Under the pieces are notes generated by a model. The model was not told where the DNA came from. It saw nothing but the letters and a program-made list of their open reading frames with translations, and did no database searches. A stretch of DNA of 64,000 nucleotides from NCBI GenBank assembly GCA_016786615.1, contig JAEUVX010000002.1, forward strand, positions 434,001 through 498,000. Direction: 5' to 3'. The stretch comes from Flavipsychrobacter sp. Its GTDB lineage: Bacteria; Bacteroidota; Bacteroidia; Chitinophagales; Chitinophagaceae. Shown piece by piece: positions 35,037 through 43,896 of the stretch. A program made the position numbers and the translations under genes. Within the stretch, counting starts at the first letter, position 1. Every line of letters starts with the position of its first letter.

Positions 35037-35050
35037 ATTAAAAAGGACTG

Positions 35051-35082
35051 CAAAGGTAATGGGTATTTTTTTTTTATCCAAA
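35051..35082 (-). promoter_or_regulatory. Promoter of the infA ribosomal cluster
   Basis: Minus strand TTTG (35082-35079), 20 bp containing a run of A, TACCTTTG (35058-35051): a full consensus match. The infA ATG is 14 bases after the box, so the leader is only about 8 bases. Confidence 0.7.
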
Positions 35083-35146
35083 TAATTTGAATGCCTGAAT
35101 ATTATATTGTTGAATACAGGCTATGCGGGCTGTAATTATAATGCAT

Positions 35147-35167
35147 ACAGGCACTCTAAATGCCTGT
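35147..35167 (-). terminator. Hairpin after gmhB, weak terminator
   Basis: ACAGGCA (35147-35153) and TGCCTGT (35161-35167), 7-base loop, between gmhB and infA. No U-tract follows on the minus strand. Confidence 0.35.
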
Positions 35168-35201
35168 AAATCAATATTTATAATAAAAAATACAATTTAT
35201 A

Positions 35202-35780
35202 TTACCCTACCATTTCTGTTGATTTTATAGTAGCAGCCCATGCATTAAGAGACGCATATTGCTCATCTATCAGGTCGTGCGGCATCGGATACGGCTCATG
35301 TTTGGTTGTAAGAAACACTGTATGCATAGCAAGGCGTTTACCAAATTCCATATCGCTGATGCTATTCCCTACCATTATGCTGCGCTTAAAATCAATTTGC
35401 GGGAAATCTTCTTTTGCCTGTAATCCCATTCCGGTATTTGGCTTGCGGTTCTGGTCATTGTCATCTGTAGCAATGCAGGCATATATCTTATCGATACGCC
35501 CGCCTGCAGATAATATACTGTCTGTCATGCTGTCTCCGATGTGTTTGAGGTCTTCTTTTGTCATTACACCTTTGCCAACACCTCTTTGATTAGTTACAAC
35601 TACAATATTGCCAAACACATCGCTTAAATGTTTTAACGCATCGAGTACACCTTCACAAAACTGAAACTCCTGCCAATTGGTAATATAAGAGCCTACATTT
35701 TCCACATTAATAACACCATCCCTGTCGAGGAACAAAGTCCAGCTTTTATCTATCGGAGCCTGTAAATTAAACGTCGTCAT
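35202..35780 (-). CDS. gmhB: HAD-IIIA phosphatase, probable heptose-1,7-bisphosphate phosphatase
   Basis: 192-residue HAD hydrolase: WTLFLDRDGVINVENVGSY (nucleophile Asp in DRDG), VVTNQRGVGKGVM, and FKRSIMVGNSISDMEFGKRLA (acidic motif). In the ADP-heptose pathway it removes the C7 phosphate of D-glycero-D-manno-heptose 1,7-bisphosphate. Adjacency to gmhA (20 bp) supports this. The Cys-rich zinc loop of E. coli GmhB is not present (CIATDDNDQNRKPNTGMG instead), so substrate is inferred from context. ATG 35780 was preferred; a longer in-frame start would run into gmhA. Confidence 0.85.
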   Translation of the reverse strand: MTTFNLQAPIDKSWTLFLDRDGVINVENVGSYITNWQEFQFCEGVLDALKHLSDVFGNIVVVTNQRGVGKGVMTKEDLKHIGDSMTDSILSAGGRIDKIYACIATDDNDQNRKPNTGMGLQAKEDFPQIDFKRSIMVGNSISDMEFGKRLAMHTVFLTTKHEPYPMPHDLIDEQYASLNAWAATIKSTEMVG

Positions 35781-35800
35781 TTGTCCTTGGTTTTCTGTCT

Positions 35801-36373
35801 TTAAAACAATTTTTCTTCTACCAGTTGGCACATAATATGCCCGACGGTAATGTGGCTTTCCTGTATCCTTGGCGTATCGTTGCTTGGTATATTTACCAGG
35901 TAATCGCAAAGTGCTTTCATTTTACCACCACCTTCTCCTGTAAATCCTACAGTAATCATACCAATATCCTTTGCAGTTTGTAACGCATTTGTAATATTAA
36001 CAGAGTTGCCGGATGTGCTGAGGCCTATCAATACATCTCCTGCCTTACCTGTTCCTTTTATTATCCTGCTATAAACAACGTCGTAGCCATAATCATTTGC
36101 TACTGCTGTTATATACGAAGTATTACAGTGCAATGCTTCAGAAGGGAGCGGGTCGCGGTCGGAATAAAATCTGCCACTGAATTCTGCAGCAAGGTGTTGT
36201 GCATCGGCAGCACTTCCGCCATTACCGCAAAACAATACTTTATTACCATTCCTGAAAGCAGCGACGATTTTTTCTACTACTGCTTCTATAGTATTTATAA
36301 GTTCGGGGTTATCTATTATCTGCGCCTTTACGTCTATGGAGCGTTGCAATATGTCTTTAATCTGTTGCTGCAT
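35801..36373 (-). CDS. gmhA: Sedoheptulose-7-phosphate isomerase
   Basis: First step of ADP-heptose synthesis for lipopolysaccharide core: converts sedoheptulose-7-phosphate to D-glycero-D-manno-heptose-7-phosphate. The 190-residue SIS-domain protein has LFCGNGGSAADAQHLAAEFSGR, GLSTSGNSVNITNALQTAK and the C-terminal QESHITVGHIMCQLVEE with the active-site His. ATG 36373 is preferred over a TTG three codons earlier. It lies directly behind the queA terminator and before gmhB. Confidence 0.95.
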   Translation of the reverse strand: MQQQIKDILQRSIDVKAQIIDNPELINTIEAVVEKIVAAFRNGNKVLFCGNGGSAADAQHLAAEFSGRFYSDRDPLPSEALHCNTSYITAVANDYGYDVVYSRIIKGTGKAGDVLIGLSTSGNSVNITNALQTAKDIGMITVGFTGEGGGKMKALCDYLVNIPSNDTPRIQESHITVGHIMCQLVEEKLF

Positions 36374-36379
36374 ATCTTC

Positions 36380-36387
36380 CAAAAATA
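36380..36387 (-). promoter_or_regulatory. TATTTTTG overlapping the queA terminator, possible gmhA -7 box
   Basis: An exact TAnnTTTG match that is also the U-tract of the queA terminator, six bases before the gmhA ATG. A TTTC is present about 16-17 bases upstream, inside the hairpin loop. Could be only a U-tract. Confidence 0.35.
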
Positions 36388-36418
36388 CAACAGCGCACGA
36401 TATGAAACGCGCGCTGTT
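36387..36418 (-). terminator. Terminator of queA
   Basis: Eleven-base stem (36389-36399 with 36408-36418) including one G-U pair in minus-strand RNA, 8-base loop, followed by GTATTTTTGG. It ends six bases before the next gene's promoter-like box is complete. Confidence 0.75.
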
Positions 36419-36444
36419 TATAAAACGATAATTTATTGTGGATA

Positions 36445-37494
36445 TTATAATACGATCATTGCATCGCCATAGCTGAAGAAACGATATTTTTCTTTTATTG
36501 CTGTATTATACGCTTCCATTGTTAAATCATATCCTGCAAATGCACAAACCATAATCATCAGGCTTGTTTTTGGCAGGTGGAAGTTTGTAACCAGGCTGTT
36601 AGCTATTGAAAAATCGTACGGTGGGTGGATGAACAGGTTCGTCCAGCCTTCCTCAGCCTTCAACAGGCCTTGTGCTGTTACTGAACTTTCCAGTGCACGC
36701 ATTGTAGTTGTACCAATGGAACAAATACGCCTGTTTTCCAGTTTTGCTTTATTTACAATTTTAGTAGAGAAATCGTCAACACGGAAGTATTCAGCATCCA
36801 TTTTGTGCTTAGACAAGTCTTCTACTTCTATCGGACGGAACGTACCTAAACCTGTGTGAAGTGTAACCTCTGCAAACTTAACACCTTCAATTTCCAGGCG
36901 TTTGATAAGCTCTTTACTGAAGTGCAGGCCTGCAGTTGGTGCAGCTACCGCGCCTTCGTACTTAGCATATACTGTCTGATAACGCTCTTTATCTTCTTCT
37001 TCAGGCTTACGTTTTATGTATTTAGGAAGTGGTGTTTCACCCAATGTTTCCAGCATCTTTCTGAAAGCATCATCATCACCATCAAACAAGAAACGGATGG
37101 TACGGCCACGAGAAGTAGTATTATCGATTACTTCAGCTACCAACTCATCGTTATCGCCAAAGTAGAGCTTGTTACCAACGCGTATTTTACGAGCCGGATC
37201 AACAATAACATCCCAAAGGCGGTTTGGTTTGTTCAGTTCGCGCAGCAGGAATACTTCAATCTTAGCACCTGTCTTTTCTTTGCGACCGTACAGGCGTGCA
37301 GGAAACACCTTAGTGTTATTCACCACCATAACGTCTTTATCATCAAAGTAGTTGATAATATCGCGGAAAGTCTTGTGCTCGATTTTTCCGGTGTCGCGGT
37401 GCACAACCATCAACCGGCTTTCTTCTCTGGTTTTAGCAGGGTGCTGGGCTATCAGGTTAAGTGGAAGGTCAAATTTGAATTGCGACAACTTCAT
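36445..37494 (-). CDS. queA: tRNA preQ1 ribosyltransferase-isomerase
   Basis: Transfers and isomerises the ribosyl group of S-adenosylmethionine onto preQ1 at wobble position 34, giving epoxyqueuosine. The 349-residue protein shows [59 protein letters not shown] and [21 protein letters not shown]. Cytoplasmic. No other queuosine gene is adjacent. Starts at ATG 37494 with a good promoter. Confidence 0.96.
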   Translation of the reverse strand: MKLSQFKFDLPLNLIAQHPAKTREESRLMVVHRDTGKIEHKTFRDIINYFDDKDVMVVNNTKVFPARLYGRKEKTGAKIEVFLLRELNKPNRLWDVIVDPARKIRVGNKLYFGDNDELVAEVIDNTTSRGRTIRFLFDGDDDAFRKMLETLGETPLPKYIKRKPEEEDKERYQTVYAKYEGAVAAPTAGLHFSKELIKRLEIEGVKFAEVTLHTGLGTFRPIEVEDLSKHKMDAEYFRVDDFSTKIVNKAKLENRRICSIGTTTMRALESSVTAQGLLKAEEGWTNLFIHPPYDFSIANSLVTNFHLPKTSLMIMVCAFAGYDLTMEAYNTAIKEKYRFFSYGDAMIVL

Positions 37495-37520
37495 ATACGG
37501 AACTGTAATTTAAAAGTGTG

Positions 37521-37551
37521 CAAAGTTAACATAAAAACAAGCGGAAACCAA
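37521..37551 (-). promoter_or_regulatory. Promoter of queA
   Basis: Minus strand TTG (37551-37549), 20 bp, TAACTTTG (37528-37521), exact -7 box. Confidence 0.6.
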
Positions 37552-37706
37552 CATATTATTTATTTATTATAAACCAATGTGTTATGAAGCAAAAAACGAC
37601 ATTTGAGTATTAATGCCAGAAGAAAGGGCAAAATGAGGGTTATTTAACAAGTGCAGCATTGGGCTATGTGGCTAATTATTTACATTTGAGCCCTAAATCT
37701 TTTTTC

Positions 37707-39074
37707 ATGCAAGTTTGGAATGAATACCTCGCTGCCAATAAACAGCGTTTCCTGGATGAACTGTTAGACCTGTTGCGTATACCATCCGTTAGCGCAGACA
37801 GTAATTATAAAGCCGATGTAGCACGCTGTGCGGATGCTGTAAAGAAAAGCCTGCTGGATGCCGGATGCGACAATGCAGAAATATGCCCTACACCAGGACA
37901 CCCGATAGTATATGGCGAAAAAATGATTGACCCTAAACTGCCAACGGTATTGGTTTACGGCCACTACGATGTGCAACCAGCTGACCCACTGGAACTATGG
38001 CATAGCGGACCGTTTGAGCCGGTTATCAAAGACGAAAAAATATATGCACGCGGTGCTTGCGATGACAAGGGCCAGATGTACATGCACGTAAAGGCACTGG
38101 AAGTGATGGTAAAGACCAACACCCTGCCTTGTAATATCAAATTCATGATAGAGGGCGAGGAAGAAGTTGGTTCATCTAATCTTGGCAAATTTCTGGAAGG
38201 CAATAAAGAAAAACTGAAAGCAGACATCGTACTGGTATCTGATACCTCTATGATAAGCATGGAAAACCCATCGCTGGAAACCGGCCTGCGAGGACTGGCT
38301 TATATGGAAGTAGAAGTGGTAGGCCCTAACCGCGACCTGCACAGTGGTGTATATGGTGGCGCTGTTGCCAATCCGATAAACACGTTGGCAAAAATGATTG
38401 CTTCGCTGCACGACGAAAACAACCACATAACAATACCGGGCTTCTACGACAAGGTACAAGACCTGACGGAAGCTGAGCGTGCTGCATTAAACAGTGCCCC
38501 ATTCGACCTGAATGAATACCAGAAGGAACTGGGCATTAAAGAAGTGCAGGGCGAAAAAGGCTACACTACACTGGAACGTACAGGTACACGCCCTACGCTG
38601 GATGTGAACGGTATATGGGGTGGCTATATAGGCGAAGGTGCTAAAACAGTATTGCCATCTAAAGCGAACGCAAAAATCTCTATGCGCCTTGTACCTCATC
38701 AAAGCTCTGATGAGATATCTGCAATGTTCCAGAAACATTTTGAAAGCATTGCACCCGCAGGTGTTAAAGTAAAAGTAACTCCGCACCATGGTGGCGAACC
38801 TGTAGTAACACCAACAGATTCTGTTGCTTACAAGGCTGCGGCAAAAGCTATTCAAACAGCATTTGGCAAAGACCCTATACCTACACGTGGTGGTGGCAGT
38901 ATTCCTATCATCGCGTTGTTTGAACGTGTACTGGGACTGAAAACAGTATTGCTGGGCTTTGGCCTTGATAACGATAACATACACTCACCAAACGAAAAGT
39001 ATGATGTGTTCAACTACTTCAAGGGTATTGAAACTATCCCATACTTCCACAAGTATCTGGCAGAAATGAGCTAA
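37707..39074 (+). CDS. M20-family dipeptidase
   Basis: Zinc-dependent peptidase of the M20/M25/M40 family (CNDP-like). The 455-residue enzyme has VLVYGHYDVQPADPLELW (metal His and catalytic Asp), RGACDDKGQMYMHV (metal Asp), MIEGEEEVGSSNLG (catalytic Glu) and, after the dimerisation lid, TRGGGSIPIIALFE and the final metal ligand in DNDNIHSPNEKYDV. ATG 37707 matches family starts; an earlier in-frame ATG (37659) adds 16 poorly fitting residues. Cytoplasmic, no signal peptide. Plausibly works with the POT importers, but they are not linked. Confidence 0.92.
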   Translation: MQVWNEYLAANKQRFLDELLDLLRIPSVSADSNYKADVARCADAVKKSLLDAGCDNAEICPTPGHPIVYGEKMIDPKLPTVLVYGHYDVQPADPLELWHSGPFEPVIKDEKIYARGACDDKGQMYMHVKALEVMVKTNTLPCNIKFMIEGEEEVGSSNLGKFLEGNKEKLKADIVLVSDTSMISMENPSLETGLRGLAYMEVEVVGPNRDLHSGVYGGAVANPINTLAKMIASLHDENNHITIPGFYDKVQDLTEAERAALNSAPFDLNEYQKELGIKEVQGEKGYTTLERTGTRPTLDVNGIWGGYIGEGAKTVLPSKANAKISMRLVPHQSSDEISAMFQKHFESIAPAGVKVKVTPHHGGEPVVTPTDSVAYKAAAKAIQTAFGKDPIPTRGGGSIPIIALFERVLGLKTVLLGFGLDNDNIHSPNEKYDVFNYFKGIETIPYFHKYLAEMS

Positions 39075-39094
39075 CTGACATCTTTTGTTATAAT

Positions 39095-39128
39095 AATTAA
39101 AATGGCACCTGATGGTGCCATTTTAATT
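39095..39128 (+). terminator. Terminator of the dipeptidase gene
   Basis: Fifteen-base perfect stem with 4-base loop and core ATGGCACC/GGTGCCAT, followed by TTA-rich sequence. Confidence 0.85.
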
Positions 39129-39155
39129 TACCACATTTTTATAACAAACACAATG

Positions 39156-39186
39156 TTTGTATTACCGAAAGGTTGACGGAAATTTG
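39156..39186 (+). promoter_or_regulatory. Promoter of cmk, predicting a leaderless mRNA
   Basis: TTTG (39156-39159), 19 bp, GAAATTTG (39179-39186, one mismatch). The ATG follows after only five bases. Confidence 0.5.
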
Positions 39187-39191
39187 TACTG

Positions 39192-39890
39192 ATGGCGAAG
39201 CCGAAAATCATAATAGCAATAGACGGATACTCATCTTGTGGCAAAAGCACAGTGGCAAAAGAACTGGCTGCGAGACTTGGTTATAACTATATAGACAGTG
39301 GTGCTATGTACCGTGCCATTACCCTCTATTTTCTCAGGAACAGTATAGACTATAAAAACAGTGATGAAGTACTGAACGCGCTCACCAATATTCATCTTGC
39401 ATTTACATTCAACGAAGCCAGCAACAAATCTGAAATGCAACTGAACGACGAGAACGTTGAGCACTACATCCGCGATATGATTGTGGCTGAGAAAGTGAGT
39501 GAAGTAGCCACCATAAAAGAAGTACGTGCATTTGCCACTGCACAACAAAAGAAACTTGGCAAGAAACGTGGCATCGTAATGGATGGCCGCGATATAGGCA
39601 CAACTGTTTTCCCCGATGCGGAGTTGAAAATATTCATGACAGCATCGCCCGAGGTAAGGGTGAAACGTCGCTTTCAGGAATTGTATGCCAGCAACCCCAA
39701 CATAACACTGGAAGAGGTAAAGCACAATCTGGAAATGCGCGACTATATAGACAGCAACCGTGAGGAAAGTCCGCTGAGGCAAGCTGATGATGCAGTGGTA
39801 TTAGACAATAGCAACTTAACCAGAGAGGAACAACTTGAAAAAGTGATTGGCTGGGTAGAAGAACGAGTTTCGCAACCATTAACTTCATAA
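39192..39890 (+). CDS. cmk: Cytidylate kinase
   Basis: Phosphorylates CMP and dCMP using ATP. The 232-residue P-loop kinase has IAIDGYSSCGKSTVAKELA (Walker A), YIDSGAMYRAITLYFLR, GRDIGTTVFPDAELKIFMTAS and RVKRRFQELYAS. It heads a three-gene run with an NTR-like exported protein (4 bp later) and a PolX-like gene (4-bp overlap). Confidence 0.95.
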   Translation: MAKPKIIIAIDGYSSCGKSTVAKELAARLGYNYIDSGAMYRAITLYFLRNSIDYKNSDEVLNALTNIHLAFTFNEASNKSEMQLNDENVEHYIRDMIVAEKVSEVATIKEVRAFATAQQKKLGKKRGIVMDGRDIGTTVFPDAELKIFMTASPEVRVKRRFQELYASNPNITLEEVKHNLEMRDYIDSNREESPLRQADDAVVLDNSNLTREEQLEKVIGWVEERVSQPLTS

Positions 39891-39894
39891 AGTT

Positions 39895-40344
39895 GTGTAC
39901 AAACTATTTTTAATCTTAGCAGTATTACTATATACACACTCATCTGCAAGTACTTGTATAGGTACTTCTACCATAACTGAGCGTTTCAATAATGCTGATG
40001 TAATTCTTTCAGGAAAAGTCATAAAGATTGACACAACGTCATTTTCTGATTATACGATAAGTGATGTTACACACTTCTGGCAAAAAGTCAGCCTATTAGT
40101 TTTCAAATATTATAAGGGCGAACTACAAAAAGATACAGTAATAGTTGAAAGTGGAATAGGTAAAGGCGACTGTGGAGCAACATTTAAACTGAATAAAACC
40201 TACATTGTATTTTTCTATATCCACCCTGAAAGAAAAGATGTCCATCCTGAAAGATATGTAACTACTATCTGTGAGAAAAATAGAATATACAACAACAAAG
40301 ATAACAGAACACTATTAAAACTATCTCGCAAATACAATCAATGA
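39895..40344 (+). CDS. Exported NTR/TIMP-like small protein
   Basis: A 149-residue predicted secreted protein. It starts at GTG 39895, needed to keep the signal peptide (YKLFLILAVLLYTHSSAS); no in-frame ATG lies in that region. The mature part starts with Cys (TCIG) and continues RFNNADVILSGKVIKID, a pattern like the netrin/TIMP-like (NTR) OB fold, with later Cys in GDCGATF and TICEKN that could form disulfides. Function unknown. Its stop overlaps the next start (ATGA). Confidence 0.65.
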   Translation: MYKLFLILAVLLYTHSSASTCIGTSTITERFNNADVILSGKVIKIDTTSFSDYTISDVTHFWQKVSLLVFKYYKGELQKDTVIVESGIGKGDCGATFKLNKTYIVFFYIHPERKDVHPERYVTTICEKNRIYNNKDNRTLLKLSRKYNQ

Positions 40345-42005
40345 CCAATTACGAAATAGCCGACCACTTTACTTTCTTATCTAAGCTGATGGACCTGCAT
40401 GGTGAAAATGCATTCCGTGCCAAGTCTTTTGGCGTTGCATCTTTTTATCTGGAGAAATTTGAGAAAGAAGTTGCAGAGATGGATGATGCAGAACTGTTTG
40501 CACAGAAAGGCATCGGCGAAAGCATGGGGCGCTACATACGCGAACTGCAAACAACAGGCAAGCTATCGCCGCTTGAAGATATATTATCACGCACACCACA
40601 GGGCGTGCTGGACATCATGCAGATAAAGGGCCTCGGCCCGAAGAAAGTAGCCGTGATATGGAAAGAGATGGGCATAGAAAGTGTGGGCGAACTGGAATAT
40701 GCGTGCAATGAAAACCGCCTGACAAACTTCAAAGGATTTGGTGCGAAAACACAGGAAGCAATACTCCAGAACATAACTTTCATCCGCTCCAATCAAGGTT
40801 TCCATTTATGGGCAGAGGTACAGGCTGTTGCCAACACCCTCACCACACAGCTTGGCAGAGCAAATGCTGGTAAACTGTTTTCCCTTTCCGGAACCTTCAG
40901 AAGGCAGATGCCTACAGTGGAGTGTATAGATATTGTAACAGATTCACCTGCCGCTACAATACAACAGCAGTTTGGCTTAACTCCGGGCATTAAGATAGAA
41001 GACAAAGATGGCGTACTCTATGTAAACGCCCCCAATCAACCATTGATAAAAGTGCATTGCACAAGCACTGTATCTTTCTACACTACCCTGTTCAATACAT
41101 CTTGCAGCGATACTTTCCTGCAGGCTTTCAACGAACGATATAAAATACCCGAACAGCCCGCAAGCGAAGAAGCCATCTTTGAAGCAAACGGATTGCAATA
41201 CATACCTGCAGCACAAAGAGAGTTTGCAGATGTGCTTGACAAAGCTGCGAAGAACAGCCTGCAACAAGTCATTCAGCCTACAGACATCAAGGGCATCATA
41301 CACAACCATAGCACATGGAGCGATGGTATGAACACTATTGCAGACATGGCAAAAGCATGTATGGACAAGGGCTTTGAATACCTTGTTATCAGCGACCACT
41401 CACAAAGTGCATACTATGCAAACGGCTTGAGCCCTGAACGCATTGCTGCGCAGCAGATAGAGATAGACAACCTGAATGCAAAGCTGGCACCATTCCGTAT
41501 TTTCAAAAGTGTGGAAGCAGATATATTGGGAGATGGTAGTCTTGATTATAATGACGATGTACTGAAGACATTCGACCTTGTGATAGCATCTGTACACAGC
41601 AACCTGAAGATGACACAAGAACGTGCGATGGAGCGTGTGTTGAATGCTATTCGCAATCCTTACACAACTATCCTCGGCCACCCTACGGGCAGACTGTTAC
41701 TAAGCCGCGAGGGCTATCCGCTTGACCATAAACTGATAATAGATGAGTGCGTGAAACACAATGTGGTGATAGAAATAAATGCACACCCACGCAGGCTGGA
41801 TCTTGACTGGACTTGGGTAGAATATGCCATGCAGCAAGGTGCACTATTATCTATAGACCCCGATGCACACATAATTGGCGGATTTGATGACGTGTACTTC
41901 GGGATTATGGCTGCACAAAAAGGCGGGCTAACTGCCAAACACAACCTCAGCAGTTTTTCACTGAAGGAGTTTGAAGCTTTTTTAGCAAAAAAGAAAAGGA
42001 GTTAG
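40341..42005 (+). CDS. polX: PolX-like protein with PHP exonuclease domain, degenerate polymerase site
   Basis: A 554-residue family-X DNA polymerase relative. Residues 1-150 hold helix-hairpin-helix regions (KGIGESMGRYIRELQ, IKGLGPKKVAVIWKEMG). The nucleotidyltransferase core (residues 155-310) looks degenerate: the GSxRR loop is GTFRR at 184-188 and the catalytic D-x-D strand reads ECIDIVTD (194-201), lacking the first Asp. Residues 310-554 are an intact PHP phosphoesterase with metal-binding HNHSTWSDG, VISDHSQS, EADILGDG, ASVHSN, HPTGR, INAHPRR and DPDAH. Likely a 3'-5' exonuclease or AP-endonuclease in base repair; polymerase activity doubtful. Confidence 0.88.
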   Translation: MTNYEIADHFTFLSKLMDLHGENAFRAKSFGVASFYLEKFEKEVAEMDDAELFAQKGIGESMGRYIRELQTTGKLSPLEDILSRTPQGVLDIMQIKGLGPKKVAVIWKEMGIESVGELEYACNENRLTNFKGFGAKTQEAILQNITFIRSNQGFHLWAEVQAVANTLTTQLGRANAGKLFSLSGTFRRQMPTVECIDIVTDSPAATIQQQFGLTPGIKIEDKDGVLYVNAPNQPLIKVHCTSTVSFYTTLFNTSCSDTFLQAFNERYKIPEQPASEEAIFEANGLQYIPAAQREFADVLDKAAKNSLQQVIQPTDIKGIIHNHSTWSDGMNTIADMAKACMDKGFEYLVISDHSQSAYYANGLSPERIAAQQIEIDNLNAKLAPFRIFKSVEADILGDGSLDYNDDVLKTFDLVIASVHSNLKMTQERAMERVLNAIRNPYTTILGHPTGRLLLSREGYPLDHKLIIDECVKHNVVIEINAHPRRLDLDWTWVEYAMQQGALLSIDPDAHIIGGFDDVYFGIMAAQKGGLTAKHNLSSFSLKEFEAFLAKKKRS

Positions 42006-42016
42006 TAACTATAATA

Positions 42017-42046
42017 TTGTAATTGACTGTTTTGTCGTTACCTTAG
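42017..42046 (+). promoter_or_regulatory. Promoter of the GAF histidine kinase gene
   Basis: TTG (42017-42019), 19 bp, TACCTTAG (42039-42046, one mismatch), 24 bases before the ATG. Confidence 0.5.
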
Positions 42047-42070
42047 AATAGTTACATAACTGAGGCAAAT

Positions 42071-43279
42071 ATGAAATTAGCTCCCATTCCGCAGAATGAG
42101 CATGAAAGACTTACGACATTATATTCCTATCATATTCTCGACACACTACCAGAAAAAGATTTTGACAACATTGTAACGATTGCTGCACAGATATGCGGCA
42201 CACCAATGTCTCACATCAGCATTATTGATAAAGATCGTAACTGGTTGAAATCGCAGATAGGCTTGAGTCTTGGCGAGGGTGCACCACGCGAATTATCTTT
42301 CTGTGCACATGCCATCAACAACCCTGAAGAGATGATGGTTGTACCTGATTCCAGCAAAGACGAACGTTTTGTTGACAACCCGTATGTTGTTGATGCACCA
42401 CATATTGCATTCTATGCTGGCGTGCCACTGTGTGCAGAAAACGGATTTGCTATAGGTACATTATGTGTGCTGGACAGAGTGCCACGCAACCTGACTGAAA
42501 TGCAACTCGCTTCGCTTCGTGCGCTTGCTAATCAGGTTGTTTGCCAGTTGGAATTAAGGAAAAAGAACAGAGATTTATCACTCAGCAAGTTTTCGCTGCA
42601 GGAAATAAATGAGGAGCTCGAAAAATTTGCGCATGTGGTAGCGCATGACCTGAAATCGCCCTGCAACAACTTTATTGGGCTTTCAGAAATATTACTAAAC
42701 GACGCTAACAACAAGCTGACGGATGACAGCAAAGAAATTGTCAACTACATAAGTGATAGTGCCAAACAACTGAAAACGCTGATAGACGATATTCTTAAAT
42801 ATTCCAAGACACTCATTTTTTCGCACGACGAAACACAGAATTACAGTTTTGAAGAACTGATGCAGACCTTGCGCCCAATGCTGCAACTACCTGAGAAGTT
42901 CGAACTTCACTATTACGGGCCCAATACCCTGATTACTGTATCTAAAGCAGCAATATTACAGATACTGCTCAACTTCTGCACCAATGCAATACGCTACAAC
43001 GATAAGGAGAATGGCACCATCAATATTACATTCTCTGAAGAAACAGACTATTTCGTTTTCTCTGTAGCAGACAATGGGCGCGGTATACATGAAGATGATT
43101 TCGAACGCATATTTGAACCTTCATTTACTACATTGAAAGGAGCAGACAGGTTCAATACCCTGGGGCAAGGCATAGGGCTGGCTACCGTTAAAAGACTTAT
43201 CAACAAGCTGGGTGGCGAGATTTCCGTTACCTCTAAAATAGGAGAAGGAACAACTTTCCGTTTTACTGTGAGGAAATAG
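42071..43279 (+). CDS. GAF-domain sensor histidine kinase
   Basis: A 402-residue cytoplasmic kinase without membrane segments. Residues 20-165 are a GAF sensor domain (SHISIIDKDRNWLKSQIG, FCAHAINNPEEMMVVPD, AIGTLCVLDRVPRNLTE). The HisKA dimerisation helix carries the phospho-accepting His192 (HVVAHDLKSPCNN). The ATPase domain has the N-box NFCTNAIRYND, G1 VADNGRGIHEDDF, F-box FEPSFTT and G2 GQGIGLATVKRLINKLGG. No response regulator is adjacent, so it is an orphan; ligand unknown. The gene stands alone between the PolX gene and clpP. Confidence 0.93.
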   Translation: MKLAPIPQNEHERLTTLYSYHILDTLPEKDFDNIVTIAAQICGTPMSHISIIDKDRNWLKSQIGLSLGEGAPRELSFCAHAINNPEEMMVVPDSSKDERFVDNPYVVDAPHIAFYAGVPLCAENGFAIGTLCVLDRVPRNLTEMQLASLRALANQVVCQLELRKKNRDLSLSKFSLQEINEELEKFAHVVAHDLKSPCNNFIGLSEILLNDANNKLTDDSKEIVNYISDSAKQLKTLIDDILKYSKTLIFSHDETQNYSFEELMQTLRPMLQLPEKFELHYYGPNTLITVSKAAILQILLNFCTNAIRYNDKENGTINITFSEETDYFVFSVADNGRGIHEDDFERIFEPSFTTLKGADRFNTLGQGIGLATVKRLINKLGGEISVTSKIGEGTTFRFTVRK

Positions 43280-43329
43280 CGCAAACCATAGACTATACTC
43301 CACCCCTTATACTTGTATGAAAAACAGGT

Positions 43330-43896
43330 ATGGATATAGTTACAGAACAGTACACACCAAAGGTCAGCACGATAGTACAACGCAGTCTGCTGCAACAACG
43401 CAAGGTATTTCTGTGGGGGATGGTAGAGGATGAAAGTGCGCGCACTATTGTAGAGCAAATGCACTACCTCTCTATGCAGGATGCAGAAAGCCCTATTCAT
43501 TTCTACATCAACAGTCCCGGCGGTGTGGTAACTGCGGGCAATACGATACTAGACACCATGAATACCATCAGCACGCCAGTATATACCTACTGCATAGGCT
43601 TTGCGGCATCTATGGGTTCTATACTATTGTCTGCGGGAGAGAAAGGGAATCGCTATATATTCCCTACCGCAGAGGTGATGATACACCAGCCGGGTATGGG
43701 TGGCTTTCAGGCACGTGCAAAGGATATAGAAATACATGCACAACAGATAATGAAAGCCAAAGAAATAAGTGCGCGTATACTTGCTGCCAACTGCGGCAAA
43801 GATGTAAAAACCATCCTCCGCGATTTTGACCGCGACTATTGGATGGATGCAAAGGAAGCCCTTGCTTACGGTATTGTAGATAAGCTGGCAGGCTAA
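43330..43896 (+). CDS. clpP: ATP-dependent Clp protease proteolytic subunit
   Basis: Serine protease chamber subunit that degrades proteins fed by Clp unfoldases. The 188 residues have the catalytic triad S94 (GFAASMGSILLS), H119 (VMIHQPG) and D169 (DFDRDYWM). NSPGGVVTAGNTILDTM is the oxyanion/handle region. There is no clpX next to it, and the sequence is shorter and more divergent than housekeeping ClpP, so it may be an additional ClpP. It overlaps the convergent merR stop by 4 bp. Confidence 0.94.
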   Translation: MDIVTEQYTPKVSTIVQRSLLQQRKVFLWGMVEDESARTIVEQMHYLSMQDAESPIHFYINSPGGVVTAGNTILDTMNTISTPVYTYCIGFAASMGSILLSAGEKGNRYIFPTAEVMIHQPGMGGFQARAKDIEIHAQQIMKAKEISARILAANCGKDVKTILRDFDRDYWMDAKEALAYGIVDKLAG

